Shown here piece by piece: positions 12,270 to 22,818 of a stretch of DNA of 64,000 nt; the stretch's first letter is position 1, and each line of letters opens with the position of its first letter. The notes beneath the pieces are model-generated. The model searched no databases, was not told the origin of the DNA, and worked only from the letters and a program-made list of their open reading frames with translations. Source of the DNA: Stereum hirsutum FP-91666 SS1 (taxonomy: Eukaryota; Basidiomycota; Agaricomycetes; Russulales; Stereaceae); NCBI RefSeq assembly GCF_000264905.1, contig NW_006763150.1:802093-866092 (forward strand), written 5' to 3'. The position numbers and the translations under genes are program-made.

Positions 12270-12978
12270 CGTTTACAGCAGACCAATAACAGGAAATATC
12301 GAGATAAAAATCGGCCCTTCGAGTTCAAGCTTGTCCTGTGAAATGGTCAGAAGAAAGCTGCGGCTGCGAGTGCTGTGCAGAGGGCTAAGGACGGATGTGA
12401 GAGTTGTTGAAGAGGTGCCGGTGACGACAAGGGCAGTAAGCCGCCCTTCCTATTTCGGGAGAGGCTGCGTACGTATCAGGCCAAGTTCGACGCGCCACTC
12501 CAATAGGCCACCTTCGCCGTTTCCCTCCTGCTTCCATGTGGCCCATCCTGGCGAACGTTGTTGTGCATTTTTACATGGATTATCTCGACTCTCTCGATCA
12601 AATATACTCAGGCTGGCTCAGGTCTCTCTCGTGATGTTCCTGGGGCGGGTTTTCCCTTGAAATTTTGCACGACATAAGCTTTGTTCGCGATATAGCGTTC
12701 ACGTTCTCTTCGCGGCGACACTTATCCCTGAGCTTGGTACAGGTTCACGATTTTCCAGGGGAGATGTGAATGCTGCTGTTCTTGTACAACTCTACAATGA
12801 TTGAGGTCGACTTAAACTTGGCTGCACCTGGTCTCCGAGACATGTCGCACTTCTTGAACCGCACGGCCGTCTGGAACCACCTGCGTCATATACATCAAAG
12901 GACGTCCTCTTCTCCAGCTCTGCCTAGACTCATCGCATTTCTCCCTACTTTCACTACACACTCACGAATATCTCCACC
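12270..12978. other. Divergent intergenic region
   Basis: Promoter region shared by the sorting nexin (minus, start 12269) and the unknown gene at 12979 (plus). No gene, repeat or clear core promoter element was recognised. Confidence 0.4.
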
Positions 12979-14085
12979 ATGGCTTTCGTCGGCCAGTCCT
13001 TCCACCACATCATGTCCACCCTCTCAGACCACTGGCACGTCGAAAAAGGCAACGCCCACCCCAACGTCACCACCGCCGTCCGTGACCGTCTCTCCCGTCG
13101 CAACGCCCCGCACAAACCACACGAGTACCCCGAAGACTGGCAACACCCACACAAGCTCTCGAACGACCAAAAGCGCGCGCACGCGCGCAACGGGACCTAC
13201 GTGCCCCATAACGTCCGGCGCGTCGAGAACGGGGCGTATGAGAATGAGTTGGCGAGGGATATGGACTTTTTGTGTGCGATGATGAGGTGGGAGACGGCGG
13301 CGGGGTGGATGAGGGGAAACGAGGCGCCGGTGGCGACGCATTTGGAGGTGGAGATGGTGGAGGATTTGGGGGTGTTGATGCCGGAGCCTGAAGGAGGCTG
13401 TATTGGGCTTGATGTGTCGCATTGGGACGGTGGTACGCTCTCGATTTTTACGCTTCCTGCCGTATCCTCTCACTGATGTATTGGTTTTTCGTGGCTTTCA
13501 GTCTACGACCCGAACCAATCCGGCCTCCCACGGCGTTTCCACCACTTTGATGTGCAATGGAAGCACGATCATACCCAACCCGACCTAGAGAGCGACGACA
13601 TCTCCATCCACTCCCTGGAGAGTCTTCCTCAGAATCTCACCAGTACCGAGCGTGCCGGCCCAGCTGCTGCACCCGACTCAACCACGTCCGATCCGTTATT
13701 GCCTTCATCAGAAAGCATCGAGATGCAGATGCTCAAGAAGATGTTCGACATGAGCATCATCGAGACTCGGTTACAAGAAATGGTAGATCGCAGGATCGCC
13801 GACTTGCTGAAGGACAGAGGGAAAGATCAGTCCGAGTCCGAGGAGGTACTACTCAAGACTCCGACGCAGAGAGATGATGCGGGTACGAAGGGGAAGGGAG
13901 TCAGCTTTACAGCTGGTTTTGGGAAGTCCACGAGCGCTTGGCTGCCTAAGATCATGGAGGATGACGAGGCGGACGGGAAGGACGCACTGGATGTGGGCAA
14001 GGCGGGCGCCGGGGTGAAGACTGTAAACCCTTTGGATATGTCGGCCTTGCACAAGTTGATCGCGGAGGTCAGGTCCGTGGGTTAA
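12979..14085 (+). CDS. Unknown protein with Trp-rich N-terminal half and acidic/Ser-rich tail
   Basis: Not recognised. Two exons, 12979-13432 and 13502-14085, encode 345 residues. The first half has regularly spaced aromatic and charged segments (HIMSTLSDHWHVEKGNAHP, RWETAAGWMRG, GLDVSHWDGVYDP) and likely forms a compact domain. The second half is Ser/Thr-rich and then carries a possible helical segment around MQMLKKMFDMSIIETRLQEM, followed by a charged region ending in a short hydrophobic helix. No signal peptide or membrane segment. GC content in the first exon is high and third positions are G/C-biased, as in the well-supported genes nearby, which supports coding status. The start is the first in-frame ATG after a stop-containing leader. 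Confidence 0.7.
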
Positions 14086-14609
14086 ACGCTAGATGGTTGT
14101 ATGGACACGCTGTGGCGCGCGCTTGTAATGTGCAATATATGGCATTCCTTTGCTTTCCATGGTTAACGCATGTAGATTTCATTTATGAGAGTCGATGATC
14201 GTCGTACTTCTACCACATAATCTCGTCCTCCAGCGCCCGTCATATCATATCATCGGAACTATCGTAAGTAATTGGTATATGTAAGTATTTGATTGTGGCC
14301 ATAACCCATGGAGTGCAAAAAATGAGGAGATAACGACACAGCAATCGACAAAACATACTTATACCGGGAATGGGATGTAAGCAAAAGTAGAAATACACAG
14401 TAATAGATGCGCTATATCCAGAGACATCGTTGATGCACCTGACCAAAATATGCAACGAAAAGAAAATAGTGAGCGATAAGATCGTGTGGGGAACGATCGT
14501 GCGGGGAACAGTCGTGCGGGGAACAGTTTATTGAGAGGATCGCAGCGTATCCAACTGTGCCATCGTGCTGTGAAGCATCGCGTTTACCCCCTCGAGCAAT
14601 GTCCGTGCT
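14086..14609. other. Convergent intergenic region
   Basis: 3' flanks of the unknown gene (plus) and RING gene A (minus). A 15-bp tandem repeat lies at 14480-14524 and is listed separately; nothing else was seen. Confidence 0.5.
14480..14524 (+). repeat. 15-bp tandem repeat, three units
   Basis: Three consecutive 15-bp units of the form GATCGTGYGGGGAAC; the third unit starts AGTC. It lies just downstream of RING gene A. Confidence 0.8.
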
Positions 14610-15835
14610 TCAGCCCAAATGACCACTGCCACCAGGTTGCGCATTGGAATGGGAGGTTGAAGGGTCATATCCCTGCTGCCATACACCCAACGCCTCAGCC
14701 CACTCTTGTGCATCCTCATGCGAGAATTCGTACTGGTTCATCGAAGGAGCAGGCTGGGGCTGAGGTTGAGATCGAGAAGTGGATGGCATTCTCGATCTCC
14801 CGTCGGACACCCTGCCGACACTCTCAGGACGGTAGGCGATGGGGACTGGAAAATTCTCGGCATTGGAGGTCGACGCCTGCGACGACATCCTCTGGCGCTT
14901 GTGATTGTCGACATCGGCGTATTGGGGGACATAGTTGACGTTGGGATGTGTACCGAAGGAGTTGTCAGGATAGGTGGTAGTGTAGTCTGTGCTCGCCCGT
15001 TTCATGGGAATGGCGGTGACATAGGACTGGGCAGGGTCCTCGACGACTGGAGGGGGCGGATAACTAAGCCACACACCGCATCAACAAACTGGGCATCATT
15101 CTCGTACGAGACCTGCACTTACCTCATGATTTTGATTACCTGTTGGGCCTCTCTAATCTGAACCGTGAGATCGCTGATCTCCTGCTGCTTCTGTGCCAGT
15201 ATTTGGTGGCATTTTACCCTCGTGTGCGTCTCTTTCGCCTGCCATGCCCTCACCTCGTCATGAGAGGCTCCGCACTGTTGAATGAGCACCTGTTTGTCGT
15301 TTGTGAGCGAGTGAACGCGCTCTTCGAGCGCGGAGATTCGCTGTTGGTATGATTCGAGTTGTGGCGAGTCGACGTAGACCCGTCGTAAGGGAGGGCTGAA
15401 GAATGGGCGGTATTTCGGCTCTATGAGACTGGGATCGGGTGTCACTGTGTTCGAAAGAGCCAAGAAGGGGTATAAAGGCCGTATGATGGACGATTGTAGG
15501 AAGCCGTGTGTCAGGGCGTCGAAGCGCCGCCCAAAAAGAGGCAGGTTACGCACCTATCGAGAACCTGGCACGACACGTAGGGCATTCAGCCCAGTGAGGG
15601 TCCTCAGAGAGTCTAATGTAGTCCTTCAGACATTCCTCGCAGTGCACATGGCCTAGCGACCCGCACAAAATCTCAAGATCAACATAGTCTCTGGGTGTCA
15701 AGGTTGCGATGGTGGCTTACCGCATGGTGTCGCGACCGCGTTCTTGAGGTCGTCGAGACAGATTGGACATACGAGCAGGGAATCCTCGAGAGGTGGTGTG
15801 TTTGTTTGGGGAGAGCGTTGGCCCTCGGAGGCCAT
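14610..15835 (-). CDS. RING-finger/coiled-coil protein A
   Basis: Probable E3 ubiquitin ligase or ubiquitin-like regulator. Exons 15721-15835, 15554-15652, 15123-15444 and 14610-15063 give 329 residues. An N-terminal C3HC4 RING is complete: C23-x2-C26, C38-x-H40-x2-C43-x2-C46 and C62-x2-C65. Exon 3 encodes a coiled coil (about 80-175) starting after VTPDPSLIEPKY. The last exon is polar and Ser/Gln/Pro-rich with a basic KRQRMSS nuclear-localisation-like patch. The first intron splits the codon right after the C-G of the third ligand, and the second exon is 99 nt, exactly as in gene B, so A, B and C are tandem duplicates. Compared with B and C, A has a longer N-terminus and the most divergent tail. 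The target is unknown. Confidence 0.8.
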
Positions 15836-16154
15836 AGCCGAGGAAGGGGTGAAGGGTGCAAAGAGAGATGATGGCGGTGGAAAGCAAGGTCGAGGCAGTC
15901 CAAAACCGGACAAAACGCGCTTCAAAAGGCGCCGTACGTACATGAGTCGTGACGGACGCGACTTGCCATGTGGTGGCAGTGCTGTGGCCCGCCCCTATTC
16001 GCGTGTGACATTGTGGCCCATCCGACTCTCATACATCTCACCAAAGTGCTCGGCAGTCACCAGCACATCGTAGGTTCTAGAGACACGATATTGAATTCTT
16101 GGAGTTATATGAATGGGACCAGCAGACAATATCGTACAAAGCAGGAGAAACAAT

Positions 16155-16280
16155 AGGTACAACTGTCAAGAGCACACATCCCGTCGTTCGGGATCCGAGA
16201 AAACCGAAAAGAAATGCTCGCAAGATCAATTAGATATACACCGTCTACCTCATCAAACCACCACCGGCGACTCATCCCTA
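16155..16280 (-). repeat. 3'-flank segment shared by RING genes B and C (copy next to B)
   Basis: On the minus strand this reads TTTAGGGATG followed by AGTCGCCGGTGGTGGTT, and is clearly similar to 17991-18104 downstream of gene C. It lies about 95-220 bases past the stop of gene B. It may be duplicated 3' UTR or an overlooked terminal exon, because both copies are open in a frame reading GM-x-R-x-WWF-x2-VD-x-VY. Confidence 0.6.
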
Positions 16281-16373
16281 AAATCATCTGCCATTGCAAA
16301 ACCACCAAGTTCCCCCGAGAATGTTGTTGTCGGCAGGATCATCACGGCTGTACGTAGGTAGCCGCAGTTTCTC

Positions 16374-17720
16374 TCACGCGCCGTTGTCCCCTCCGATAAC
16401 CCTTCCATTGGTTAAAAATCCATTGTTTAACATGACTTCACGGAGACGGGCAAGGTTCAAAGGTGGAGGGGGTGGTGGGAGGGGGTGGGAGGCACGCCTC
16501 ACCCGCAAACGCGGCAATGGGAGCGGAATGCCTCGAGCCTGCAGACGCGGTGTCTCAGTCCGAGTGGATGGACCGGCTTCGGGCTGGGACGATGGCGCAC
16601 GCCTGATGATGTGGGGAGCGCCATTCACAGTGATTGGGCGCGGTGGGTGACCGGCTTCGGGCTGAGTCGATGGCCGCCTGATGATGTGGGGAACACCATT
16701 GACAGTGATCGGGCGCGGTGCAGTGGCGAAACTAAGGTGTGCGTGGTGGGTTCTGCTACCAGAGGCGAGCTTGGCCTCTGCATCGAGTTTTGCGCGCTTT
16801 GCGTTGCACATGAAGCGTGGGAGAGGAAGGCGGTCTCGGGCGGACACGTCTGCAACAGAATCATCGTCGAGCATCTTCCGTTTGGAGGCTCTGCGACTTT
16901 CCAACGCTGCGGCGAGGACATACCGCGACGTAGTATGTGGCATGGGGGGCGTTCTGTCACTATGAAGGAGCACACCGTCGTCATCCAAGGCCCAGTCTGA
17001 GATGAAAAGGAGAATAACTGACGCGTTCGCCGGCTTTGCCTGCTCATACTTATGCTTCATATCCTCATACTTCGCCTTCATCTGCTCGTACTTCCCATTC
17101 ACCTCCTCAGCCCTCCCCCTCGCCTCTTTTTCCTTGAGTCCCATGACTCTGTTCGCCTCCATCGCGGCCTCGCATCTATCCATCAAACTGGCCTTGTCTT
17201 TGCTCAATGAGGTAACGCGAGTCGATAGGCCAGCGTTAGATTCCGTGAGTGTGGTCACCCGTGTTTCGAGCTGGGCGATTCTTTCGAGGTATGGCTTGAG
17301 GACTGGTGTCTCGATGTAGATGCGCCGGACGGATGTGTTGAGGAAAGGATGGCATTTTTCGGGGACGAGGTTGCGATCGGGAGACACTAGTGGATGAAGA
17401 GTATGAGAGAAGTCGATAGAGCCTTAGCTATGGAATGTGAGGTCTCATGGCGATGTGCCACTCACCGATGTGGAATTCGGTCCTGCAGGTCGGGCAAGAT
17501 GCTTTCATGGGGTCTTGCGAGGACTGGATATATTCCTTCACACATCTATCGCAGTATATATGCCCTACGTGATTCGATCCAGATAGAGTGCACGTCGAAG
17601 GGTCAGACATTCTTTGTCCAAGACGGGGGTCTATGTGACTCGTCTAAGCCACTCACCGCATGGAATCGACACGGGATCTTTCAGATCTTCAAAACAGATA
17701 GAACAAGCCAGCATAGACAT
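16374..17720 (-). CDS. RING-finger/coiled-coil protein B with internal repeat
   Basis: Second gene of the RING array. Exons 17657-17720, 17466-17564 and 16374-17386 encode 391 residues. The C3HC4 RING starts immediately (C6, C9, C21, H23, C26, C29, C45, C48). A long coiled coil follows (about 65-155; IAQLETRVTTLTES, KYEQMKAKYEDMKHKYEQ). The C-terminal half is basic and Pro-rich and includes two tandem ~26-residue units each with RPITVNG-x-PHIIRR, then an eight-proline run. At the position where gene C has an intron (donor GTGAGT), gene B has GTCAGT, and the frame stays open across the site; it is unclear whether an in-frame intron of about 70 nt is still removed here. No membrane segment. Likely a nuclear or cytosolic ubiquitin-pathway protein; the substrate is unknown. 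Confidence 0.8.
16571..16726 (-). repeat. 78-bp tandem repeat within RING gene B
   Basis: Two units starting GACCGGCTTCGGGCTG (plus-strand orientation) at 16571 and 16649, a 78-bp period that keeps the reading frame. They encode the repeated RPITVNG-x-PHIIRR segment. Confidence 0.75.
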
Positions 17721-17990
17721 GTTTGATAGGCTGTTTGTAAACCGAGGCAGACGGTGTAGAAAAAGAGGAAAGGATAGAGACGATGCCTGCGATGAGGGTA
17801 GACCTGGCAACGCCGCTACGCAGTCGTCCGAAGCGAGGACACAATGGCCAGACAAAGGACCAGGTCACGCTGCGTGCGGACACAATGTCACAGAAAGTCA
17901 CACGAACAGTTGCGCCTTTGTCACACCGTGACGGGAAAGGAGGCAAGTTGCAACATCGTACATGGCATGATAAAACATAGTGGAATTAGT

Positions 17991-18104
17991 TGGTACAAAT
18001 GTCAAGATCCCTTCGTTCGCAATACAAGAACAAGAACGCTCGTGGATCTCCTGGATATACATGGTCCACCCCATTGAACCACCACCAACGACCCATCCCT
18101 AAAG
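17991..18104 (-). repeat. 3'-flank segment shared by RING genes B and C (copy next to C)
   Basis: Similar to 16155-16280 in both sequence and position relative to the upstream gene. Minus-strand reading is TTTAGGGATGGGTCGTTGG and onward, with an acceptor-like TTTAG at the same place. If spliced from a GTAAGT donor near 18350 it would continue gene C in frame to a stop at 17986. Confidence 0.6.
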
Positions 18105-18319
18105 CCAAACGCCAAAAAAGAAACGTCCGATCCATGCCGAAAATCTTGCGACCATCGGAGTCACCGCAATCGTCGTTGGCCATAGTCCCGCTCGTCTCAC
18201 CGCTACCCTCTACCAAAACCCTTCTAACATCTGAGGTACCACATATACTATGGGGGAGAGCGCCTAGACGAATCGAAGGGGCCGGTTCCACGCCTATCAC
18301 AGGTGCCGGGGGCGATACA

Positions 18320-19405
18320 CTAGGTGCGCGGGATCTTCAAAACGGACGTCGACTTACGTGGTCCTCTCTCTCTCTCTCTCCGTAGAAGGGCTACTTGTTT
18401 AGACGATGATAGACGCGCGCCGGAGGGGTCAAAGCGCGTTGGCGTGATGGGGGATTGACGGTTTTGCCTATGCGAGCTGCTACCGACCTTGGCATCCGGA
18501 GCACCTAACCTACGGCGCTTCGCGTCCGGGACGCTTGTGGAAGGCCGGGGAGAGACGCGTGAGTCCTCATCCTCATCAGAATCTTCAAAGTCAGAGAGTA
18601 AATGTTTGCAACCATACGTCCCGCTCTTAGATGGGGATGGGATCTCGGCCTTGGGCTGTCGTACGGGTGCACTGTGATTTTGAGGGACCACGTCGTCGTC
18701 ATTGTCATTGATAGTCCGATCAGAGAGAAAAGAACAATGACTCACGCATTGGTTCGTTTAGCGGCCTTATACTTACGCATTAAACGTTCGTATTTGGTCT
18801 GTATCAACGTATACTCATCTTGCACCTCCCCAGCTAGCTCCATCGCCCCCTTTTCCTTGGACTGTAAGTCGACGTTCGCCTCCATAACCTCCTTGTATTC
18901 ATCGGTCAGTCGCTCGTTATCTGTGGTCAGCGCGGTATTGGATTCTGTCAAGCTGGCTATTTGGGCCTCGAGCTCGGCGATTCTTTCAAGGTACGGTGAG
19001 AGGGCCGGGGTGTCGAGGATGATGGATCGGATCGGGTCGTAGAACTCCTTTTTGACGAAGCCTGTGGGACCTAGTGAATGAGGAATATGGGAGAAACCAT
19101 TGAGGCCTTAGCTATGGAATACGGGGGACAGAAAGTTGTCACTCACCGCCCGAGATGGGAAAGTAGCTACGACAGGTCGGGCAAGATGCGGGCTCCCCAG
19201 CTGATAAGGACTGGATATAGTCTTCTAGGCACTGGCCACAGGAGATGTGGCCTATGGAATTCGACGCAAACAGACAGGCGACGAAGGATCAGACACGATA
19301 CGTCTGGCACGACGAGCATATGGATCATCTGAGCCACTCACCACACGGGATTGAATATGGTTCTTTCAGATGGCGAGAGCAAATGATGCAAGCTAGGATA
19401 GACAT
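18320..19405 (-). CDS. RING-finger/coiled-coil protein C
   Basis: Third RING gene. Exons 19342-19405, 19147-19251, 18746-19070 and 18320-18671 give 281 residues. The RING ligands are all present (C6, C9, C21, H23, C26, C29, C45, C48). The coiled coil spans about 75-165 (YLERIAELEAQIASLTES and onward), and the tail has an acidic DFEDSDEDEDSR stretch and basic KRRR patch. The first two introns match gene B in position and phase. The third intron has a canonical GTGAGT donor. The C-terminus is uncertain: a GTAAGT near 18350 could splice into the conserved 3' segment at 17991-18104 and replace the last few residues. A (CT)n run at 18364-18380 encodes alternating Arg-Glu. Same likely role as genes A and B. 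Confidence 0.75.
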
Positions 19406-19489
19406 GTTTTCACCGATACGCTGTTTGTTAGCGGGGGAGTGTGAAGAAAGAGACGGAAAGACGAGGTCCAGTTGTGAGCGCCAGGAAGA

Positions 19490-19497
19490 TATTTATA
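19490..19497 (-). promoter_or_regulatory. TATA box of RING gene C
   Basis: TATAAATA on the minus strand, about 85 bases before the ATG at 19405. Confidence 0.5.
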
Positions 19498-19572
19498 GGC
19501 CCAGCAACCAAGCTCATCTGAACCTTAAACCTTATTTACATGGATACACAAAGTCACGTGCTGACGCGTCGT

Positions 19573-19596
19573 GCGGCGCCGGGTGGCCGGCGCCGC
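19573..19596. other. GC-rich perfect hairpin
   Basis: Ten-base arms GCGGCGCCGG and CCGGCGCCGC separated by GTGG. It lies in the intergenic DNA upstream of RING gene C and its role is unknown. Confidence 0.7.
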
Positions 19597-20355
19597 GACA
19601 GTCTCTCTTCCGGGTTCGTCCCAGACGCAGCGATATCTGATATTCCTGCAGGAGCCCCGCGTAAAAACTGTATAAGTCTGTCGAGTAAGTAGATGTAATG
19701 TAGGGCAAAGGAATTCTAAGACTCAAACATCGTTTGAGAGAATGTATACATCACCTTCCTGCACCCGACCCAAAGCGTAAGGGCGAATGTAAGGGTATAT
19801 GATTGGTTGTATAAGAGCTCCTGGCAGAGGCGACCAAGGCCAGGAAGGTAAGAGAGCTACTGTAGGTTGCAGAAGAGTTTGTGGTGGTGATAGAGCTAGC
19901 GTCGGCGTGGATAGAGATGGTAGAAGAACCAAAATTAGAGTAGAGGTAAGCGTAGCAGAGTGAACGTTAGAAGTATTGAGCTTCACATGACTAGAAGGGT
20001 TCCAAAGTCGAGGGAGATGATACAAGAGTCTGATCCAAAGGGTTGAGGCTGAATCTGACCTAAGGCTGGCGGCAGCCTCGAACCTGTATATACCCTGGTG
20101 AGTCCATTTGACCGTAGAAGCAAATATAGTTTGATCGGCAGATGAAGGTAGACAAAGAGTAAAAGGGGCTTCTGAGGTCGTCTATGAAGAAGGTATGGGT
20201 GATTCTGAATATCCTGCCGGGTAACGATAGCTTTGGGGTTCGCTACTCCGGCGCGTGGTGTTAGTGCGGATGACATCGGTCTCGTTCATGAACGAAGTGC
20301 GAGCAAGAAGAGGAAGGCGGGCACGATATCTAGAAGTTCGAGCAGGTAAGCTCAC

Positions 20356-20527
20356 CGAGTTTTCGAAGACGGCGGTTCGCTGGACTGACAGCGAACTCAT
20401 CAAGAAGCCTTCATAGTTCCTCTTCCATTTTTCAACTTCCTGATACGAAGGAGGTCTAACATGGGTGGTTGGCTAGCACGCCGGAGAGTATTTTGAGGAT
20501 ATCCAAGCTGATCGAGCAAGCGAGCAT
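20356..20527 (-). pseudogene. Decayed fourth RING copy
   Basis: On the minus strand an ATG at 20527 opens MLACSISLDILK, which aligns with MLACSICFEDLK of gene B; the second zinc-ligand Cys is now Ser and the conserved first-exon donor is lost. About 75 bases further a segment reading NYEGFLMSSLSV resembles the second-exon EDYIQSLSA but lacks the closing C-P-T-C ligands, and ends at a GTGAGC that matches the exon-2 donor. No coiled-coil exon could be joined in frame downstream. It is the upstream-most, head-to-tail member of the array. It could instead be the first exon of an unrelated gene, but the N-terminal match argues for a relic. Confidence 0.5.
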
Positions 20528-20869
20528 CGTATATGAATCGCATTCGTTAGCGAGTAAGGTAGACATAAACATGTATAGGCCGGCTACAAGATGGCGGGAA
20601 AGAGAGAGACGTGCGTGACAGGCTTTGACGAACACGGGGATAACGGCGGTGACAGGTGTGACGGACGATGTCGATTTACGAAAGGAGGTCGCTTTGGCTT
20701 GGAGCTGTCTGTGCTTTGGGCCACTGCCGGCCACATCATTCGTGTTCACCATCGTGCTTGACAGCGACGACGACGGGCGTTCTCGCATATTCATTCTTGG
20801 TTTAATCCGTCCATTCCGTACATTTCTTGTTATTATCGTCTACTACCACTACAGAATATACCCTTGAAC

Positions 20870-22818
20870 ATGCAACAGCTATCTTCGCTATCCTGGAGCC
20901 CGTCACGGCCGTCGTCGTCGTTATCTATGCGCTCCAATCGCGCTGGCAGCCCGTCGTCGTTCTCCGTTGATGATCCCGGTCAGTCTCCACACGGAAGACG
21001 CGTCCGTGGGCCTTGAATTTGTCCGCAGTACGCACTAACCGACTTTGTGCTCCAGTTGCCATTCGCAACCAGATGTCTAGCCTCAGGCATACTATACGCC
21101 ACCAGCAAGGCCAGCTCCAGCACCTAGAACAGCTTCTTCAGCGCGCCCCTCGCCAGCCCATCTCTTCCTACTCTCCACCTCCATCCCCCACGCTCTCCGA
21201 CCTCATGTCCGGCACCCCCCTCGTAAGACGAACGCCAAGTCGGGACTCGCTGCAGAACCTCGCTGGTCCGGACTCGAGTCTTCCGTTGCCGCGGAGAGGA
21301 GGAGAGATGTTTGGGCAGGATGGTGGGATAAGAGAGGGCATTCCTATGAATTTTGGATCGAGTCAATCGGGCAGTCCGGCAAAGCGAAATTCAAGTCCAA
21401 CTCGGACCCTCAGTCGTACGTGTCTTCGCCCCTATTTTGTATTTTTATTTTCCGCCCCAGTTCCGTCGTTGACACAAAATTGAACATGCAACGCGCCCGA
21501 ACTGTAATCACCGCCCCCGCCGTCATCGCTTTTACATATACCATATGCGGCATATGATGGCACCCGGCCGATAGGAATACCCGTCTCCTCCGTGGGTAAG
21601 ATTCCTGCTTTCTCTCGGCGCTCCATCCATGTCACCTCCCACCTCTGACCACCACGACCTCTCTACCCCTCCCCGTCCGTCCTCGGCCTCGTCGACTGTC
21701 ACAGGCAATGCTCGTGCACTCGCGGACGACGGTCACACACCACCACGCCATCAGTCGCTTAATCCGATCGATCCGTCGTTAGCCAACTCTACATCGTCAT
21801 CCAATGGCGCCTCATCCTCGTTGTTGCAACCACCCTCACCGAACACCGCGCGTCGTATATCCCTCACACCGGGTGGAACGACAAAGGTGTTAGCGGACCT
21901 CCAGACGGGTGTCATCCAAGCCAAGACGGCACTGGAGAACACCAAGGCACAGCTGAGGCTTTCGCAGAGGAGCGTGGCGCAGCTGACGAGACAGACGGAG
22001 GATCTGAAAGAGGTCAGGGAGAGGCTCAGGTTGGAGAATGAGGGGCTGAATAATGTGGTTGCTAGGAAGGAGCGGTTGCTACAGGAGGTACGCATCACTC
22101 TTGATCGCTGTGGCCATCGCGATTCCCTTCGTCCGTCTATACTGTTCCCTTTCTCGTATGTGTATCTTTTTTTGATGATGCTCACATCGACGCATCATGA
22201 TATGTACGTGTGTGTAGGTCCTGGAGCGAGCACGAAAAGCCGAAGCCGACGCGACCACATACAAGTCTCAGCTCAAATCCGAATCGTCGACCACTAAAAA
22301 GACGATCCGTGACCTCGAGGCCGCACTGCAAGAGTCGACAGCCCTCTCATCCAAGTCCGAACGCGAGTACGTTACACTTCGCGACTCTCTCACCTCCATG
22401 AAGTCCGCGTGGAAGTCCGATGTCGAATTGCTGAGGGAGGAGATCAAGAAGAAGGAAGAGAGGTGGCAAAAGGCGGATGAGGAGCTCGGGGGGAAATACA
22501 AGAGGTTGCTGGAGGAGGTCGCGAAGGGTACGGAGCAGAGGGAGAGCCTAGAGGAGCTGAAGAAGAAGGATAAGGAGTTGAGGGAGAGCATTGAAGGAAG
22601 CTTTAGAGATGAGATCTCAAGATTGAGGGAGGAGGTGGAAAGGGAGACAAAAGAGCAGCAGAAGGCTAATAAGACTGCAGAGTGCGTTCTTTTAACACCT
22701 CTTCTCCCATTTCATGACTCTCATCGACGTAAGCAGACATCTTTCGGGCGAGCTCGCACGGATACGTAGGCTTATGCAATCTGTCGGTCAACCGGAAGAA
22801 GAAGATCCTCCAGCATGA
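20870..22818 (+). CDS. Coiled-coil protein, possibly She3-like mRNA-transport adaptor
   Basis: Six exons (20870-20978, 21056-21415, 21575-21595, 21705-22087, 22218-22681, 22737-22818) encode 472 residues. The N-terminal third is Ser/Pro-rich and disordered; from about residue 200 nearly everything is predicted coiled coil, with NTKAQLRLSQRSVAQLTRQ, LRLENEGLNNVVARKERLL and Lys/Glu-rich heptads (LREEIKKKEERW). The third exon is only 21 nt and encodes IPVSSVG; both flanking phases fit. The conserved core resembles basidiomycete proteins that match the SHE3 family (adaptor between RNA-binding She2 and a type V myosin in yeast), but coiled coils give weak evidence and no She2-binding motif can be judged. 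The downstream 400 bases are C/T-rich and may be 3' UTR. Confidence 0.7.
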
